DNA of 6,747 bases from Verrucomicrobiota bacterium (lineage in GTDB: Bacteria; Verrucomicrobiota; Verrucomicrobiia; Limisphaerales; AV2), in assembly GCA_003218935.1 (NCBI GenBank), contig QHPA01000212.1, positions 1-6,747 of the forward strand, written 5' to 3'. The position numbers and the translations under genes are program-made. The notes beneath the pieces are model-generated. The model had not been told where the DNA came from, did not search any database, and worked only from the letters and a program-made list of their open reading frames with translations. This document shows positions 5,001 through 6,747 of this stretch, piece by piece (within the stretch, counting starts at the first letter, position 1; each line of letters begins with the position of its first letter).

Positions 5001-6112
5001 ACACCCTGCGCATTGTTTCCTTTCTGCCCGCCGCGACGGAGATGGTGTATGCGCTGGGTCTCGGCGACCAGCTCGTGGGCGTCTCGCACGAATGTGATTT
5101 TCCGGCGGCGGCAAAAACGAAACCCGTCCTCGTCCGGCCCGCGCTCGCATTGGAAAAGATGACCCTGCGCGAAATTGATGTCGCAGTCGCTGAACGCATC
5201 CGCAGTGGCGGCAGCCTTTATCAAGTGGACGAAAATCTTTTGTGTGAACTGAAACCGGATTTGATCCTCACGCAAAACTTGTGCCAGGTCTGCGCCACGT
5301 CGGGCAATGATTTGACGGTCGCGCTGAAATTACTCCAGCCCAAGCCAGAGATTTTATGGATGACGCCGCACTCGCTGGCGGAAATCTTTGAAAACATCTG
5401 CGAGTTAGGCCAGGCCACCGGACGTTCAAACGCAGCCGAAACATTCATCGCCGAACGCCGCGTACGATTGGAAAACATCGCCGAGCAGGCCAAAAATATT
5501 TCCCATCGTCCCCGCGTGGTCTGCATGGAATGGGCTGATCCAGTTTATTGCGCCGGACATTGGGTGCCGGAAATGGTTCAACTCGCTGGCGGCATTGACG
5601 AGTTGGCGCGCAAGGGAACGGATTCCGTCCGTATCCAATGGACGGACGTTTTGAAATGGTCGCCTGAAATCCTGATTTTCTCGCCGTGCGGGTTCAATCT
5701 TGAGAAAGCGCTCGAACAAGTTTCGCATCTGGAAGCGCAGTTGGACTGGAGGGAACTTCCGGCGGTTCGCAGCGGACGGGTTTATGCCGTGGACGCAAAT
5801 TCTTATTTCGCGCGACCCGGCCCGCGCGTCGTTGATGGAACAGAACTTTTGGCTCACTTGATCCACCCGGAATTATTTGACTGGAATGGCCCGGACGATG
5901 CCTTTCGCTCGATTCCAACATCAAATTCCCGCGCATCCAAAATGCGAATCAAAACTTGTTCCGAATGCGGCCAAGCGTTCGAGTGCAAAATGGGCGGCTG
6001 TTGGTGCGATGATTTTCCGCCGCTTCCGCCATCCACCGCACCCGGCGCCGATTGCCTATGTCCTGGGTGTTTGGCGAAAGCAGTTGAACACGTCCGCGCC
6101 GAAAAACCGTGA
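4997..6112 (+). CDS. BtuF-like corrinoid-binding protein fused to a cysteine-rich CWC domain, no signal peptide
   Basis: Residues 1-292 match the BtuF/periplasmic-binding-protein type 2 fold used by B12 ABC transporters. Visible landmarks are [20 protein letters not shown] (5-24), GVSHECDFP (28-36), [13 protein letters not shown] (84-96), [19 protein letters not shown] (175-193), '[12 protein letters not shown]' (222-233), and a terminal '[20 protein letters not shown]' (258-277). Residues about 317-366 are a separate CWC cysteine-rich module: [10 protein letters not shown] (321-330), CWC (335-337) and CLCPGC (353-358), eight cysteines likely to bind metal. A linker of about 25 residues separates the domains. 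The N terminus goes straight into the first beta strand with no signal or lipoprotein sequence, and 'CQVC' (96-99) adds further cysteines, so a cytoplasmic location is predicted, unlike classical BtuF. No BtuC or BtuD lies in the window. The ATG overlaps the upstream stop (ATGA). It may be a cytosolic corrinoid carrier or sensor. Confidence 0.9.
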   Translation: MNTLRIVSFLPAATEMVYALGLGDQLVGVSHECDFPAAAKTKPVLVRPALALEKMTLREIDVAVAERIRSGGSLYQVDENLLCELKPDLILTQNLCQVCATSGNDLTVALKLLQPKPEILWMTPHSLAEIFENICELGQATGRSNAAETFIAERRVRLENIAEQAKNISHRPRVVCMEWADPVYCAGHWVPEMVQLAGGIDELARKGTDSVRIQWTDVLKWSPEILIFSPCGFNLEKALEQVSHLEAQLDWRELPAVRSGRVYAVDANSYFARPGPRVVDGTELLAHLIHPELFDWNGPDDAFRSIPTSNSRASKMRIKTCSECGQAFECKMGGCWCDDFPPLPPSTAPGADCLCPGCLAKAVEHVRAEKP

Positions 6113-6747
6113 AGCGACACGCCTTCACACTGATGGAACTGCTTGTCGTCATTGCCATCATCGCGATTTTGGCGGCGATGCTGTTGCCGGCACTGGCTAA
6201 AGCCAAAGCGTCCGCCTGGCGCGCTCAATGCACGAGCAACCTGCGCCAACTTGGCATCGCCACGCAGTTATACTGGGGCGATAACGAGGGGAATTGTTTC
6301 AATTGTTTATATGCTCCGACCAACGGTGGACAGACATATTGGTTCGGCTGGATCGGGCCGGGGCCAGAAGGCGCGCGACCGTTTGACTTGACGGTCGGAA
6401 AGTTATTTCCCTATCTCAATGGCAGTAATGTCCGGCTTTGCCCGGCACTCAACTCCACGGTGGCGCAATTCAAGTTGAAAGCCACCAATGTGGTGTTCAG
6501 TTACGGTTACGATAATTACCTCTCCACCGGCCCCAGCCTGCCGCCGATAAATTGCGAACGAATCAAGCAACCAACAGAAATGGCTTTGTTTGCGGACGCT
6601 GCCCAAGTGAATGACTTTCAAGCACCCGCTTCCCACAGCAACCCGATGCTTGAAGAGTGGTATTATGTGGATAACACGGTTAATTATCCCAACGGCCACT
6701 TCCGCCATGCTAAAAAAGCCAACGTCACCTTTTGCGACGGCCATGTG
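6109..6747 (+). CDS. Prepilin-like H-x9-DG protein, 3' end cut by window edge
   Basis: 213 codons are present and the frame is still open at the window end. The N terminus is a class III prepilin signal: basic MKRH, then [16 protein letters not shown] (6-21), a single hydrophobic helix used both as membrane anchor and assembly helix. Prepilin peptidase would cut before Phe6, leaving Glu10 as the conserved fifth residue; the residue before the cut is Ala5 instead of the usual Gly. The conserved CTSNLRQLG (41-49) and the C-terminal H200-x9-D210-G211 motif place it with the large verrucomicrobial/planctomycetal family of H-x9-DG pseudopilin-like proteins. These are often highly duplicated and of unknown function. 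The GTG start overlaps the preceding stop (GTGA). An internal ATG at codon 9 would destroy the cleavage motif, so GTG is preferred. Its link to B12 uptake is positional only. Confidence 0.88.
   Translation, partial: MKRHAFTLMELLVVIAIIAILAAMLLPALAKAKASAWRAQCTSNLRQLGIATQLYWGDNEGNCFNCLYAPTNGGQTYWFGWIGPGPEGARPFDLTVGKLFPYLNGSNVRLCPALNSTVAQFKLKATNVVFSYGYDNYLSTGPSLPPINCERIKQPTEMALFADAAQVNDFQAPASHSNPMLEEWYYVDNTVNYPNGHFRHAKKANVTFCDGHV

Noticed and set aside
6403..6744. Minus-strand open frame (113 codons) at the window end
   Set aside because: Antisense to the prepilin-like gene, whose H-x9-DG motif and frame are intact.

Overview
The window looks like bacterial chromosome from a member of the Verrucomicrobiota, probably a Pedosphaera/Limisphaerales-type lineage. 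This is an inference from three things: a prepilin-like protein carrying an H-x9-DG motif, a secreted protein ending in the 'W..TNF..W ... FYRV' C-terminal domain common in that phylum, and a GC-rich inverted repeat of a style seen in those genomes. No rRNA or other marker gene is present to settle the taxonomy.

Layout. Positions 1-1090 (minus strand) hold most of an MgtE-type magnesium transporter, cut off at the window edge inside its membrane domain. The divergent intergenic stretch (1091-1434) carries a 122-bp nested inverted repeat (1158-1279) and a possible sigma-70-like promoter (1364-1391). A clear cobalamin riboswitch follows (1435-1578), then a roughly 200-nt hairpin-rich leader. 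From there seven plus-strand genes run to the end of the window: (1) a secreted jelly-roll-like protein of unknown function; (2) a DUF71/COG2102 ATP-pyrophosphatase; (3) a small integral membrane protein of DUF6580 type; (4) a second, divergent DUF71 protein; (5) a 65-aa DUF1289 four-cysteine protein; (6) a BtuF-like corrinoid-binding protein without a signal peptide, fused to a C-terminal cysteine-rich CWC domain; (7) a prepilin-like H-x9-DG protein, truncated by the window end. Genes 3 to 7 are chained by overlapping stop/start codons (TGATG, ATGA, ATGA, GTGA) and genes 1 and 2 are 1 nt apart, so a single B12-responsive transcript is likely.

Function. The DUF71 family has a subgroup that published comparative genomics links to B12 salvage, and BtuF-type proteins bind corrinoids. 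The natural reading is a corrinoid capture, uptake and remodelling operon repressed when cobalamin is plentiful. What is unusual is the composition. There is no TonB-dependent receptor, BtuC or BtuD in the window. There are two DUF71 paralogues, a predicted cytoplasmic BtuF-like/CWC fusion, a candidate solitary membrane transporter, and predicted extracytoplasmic proteins at both ends of the transcript. The strongest candidate for something undescribed is the riboswitch-controlled secreted protein together with the DUF6580 membrane protein as a non-canonical corrinoid acquisition route. That role is inferred from context, not shown by the sequence.
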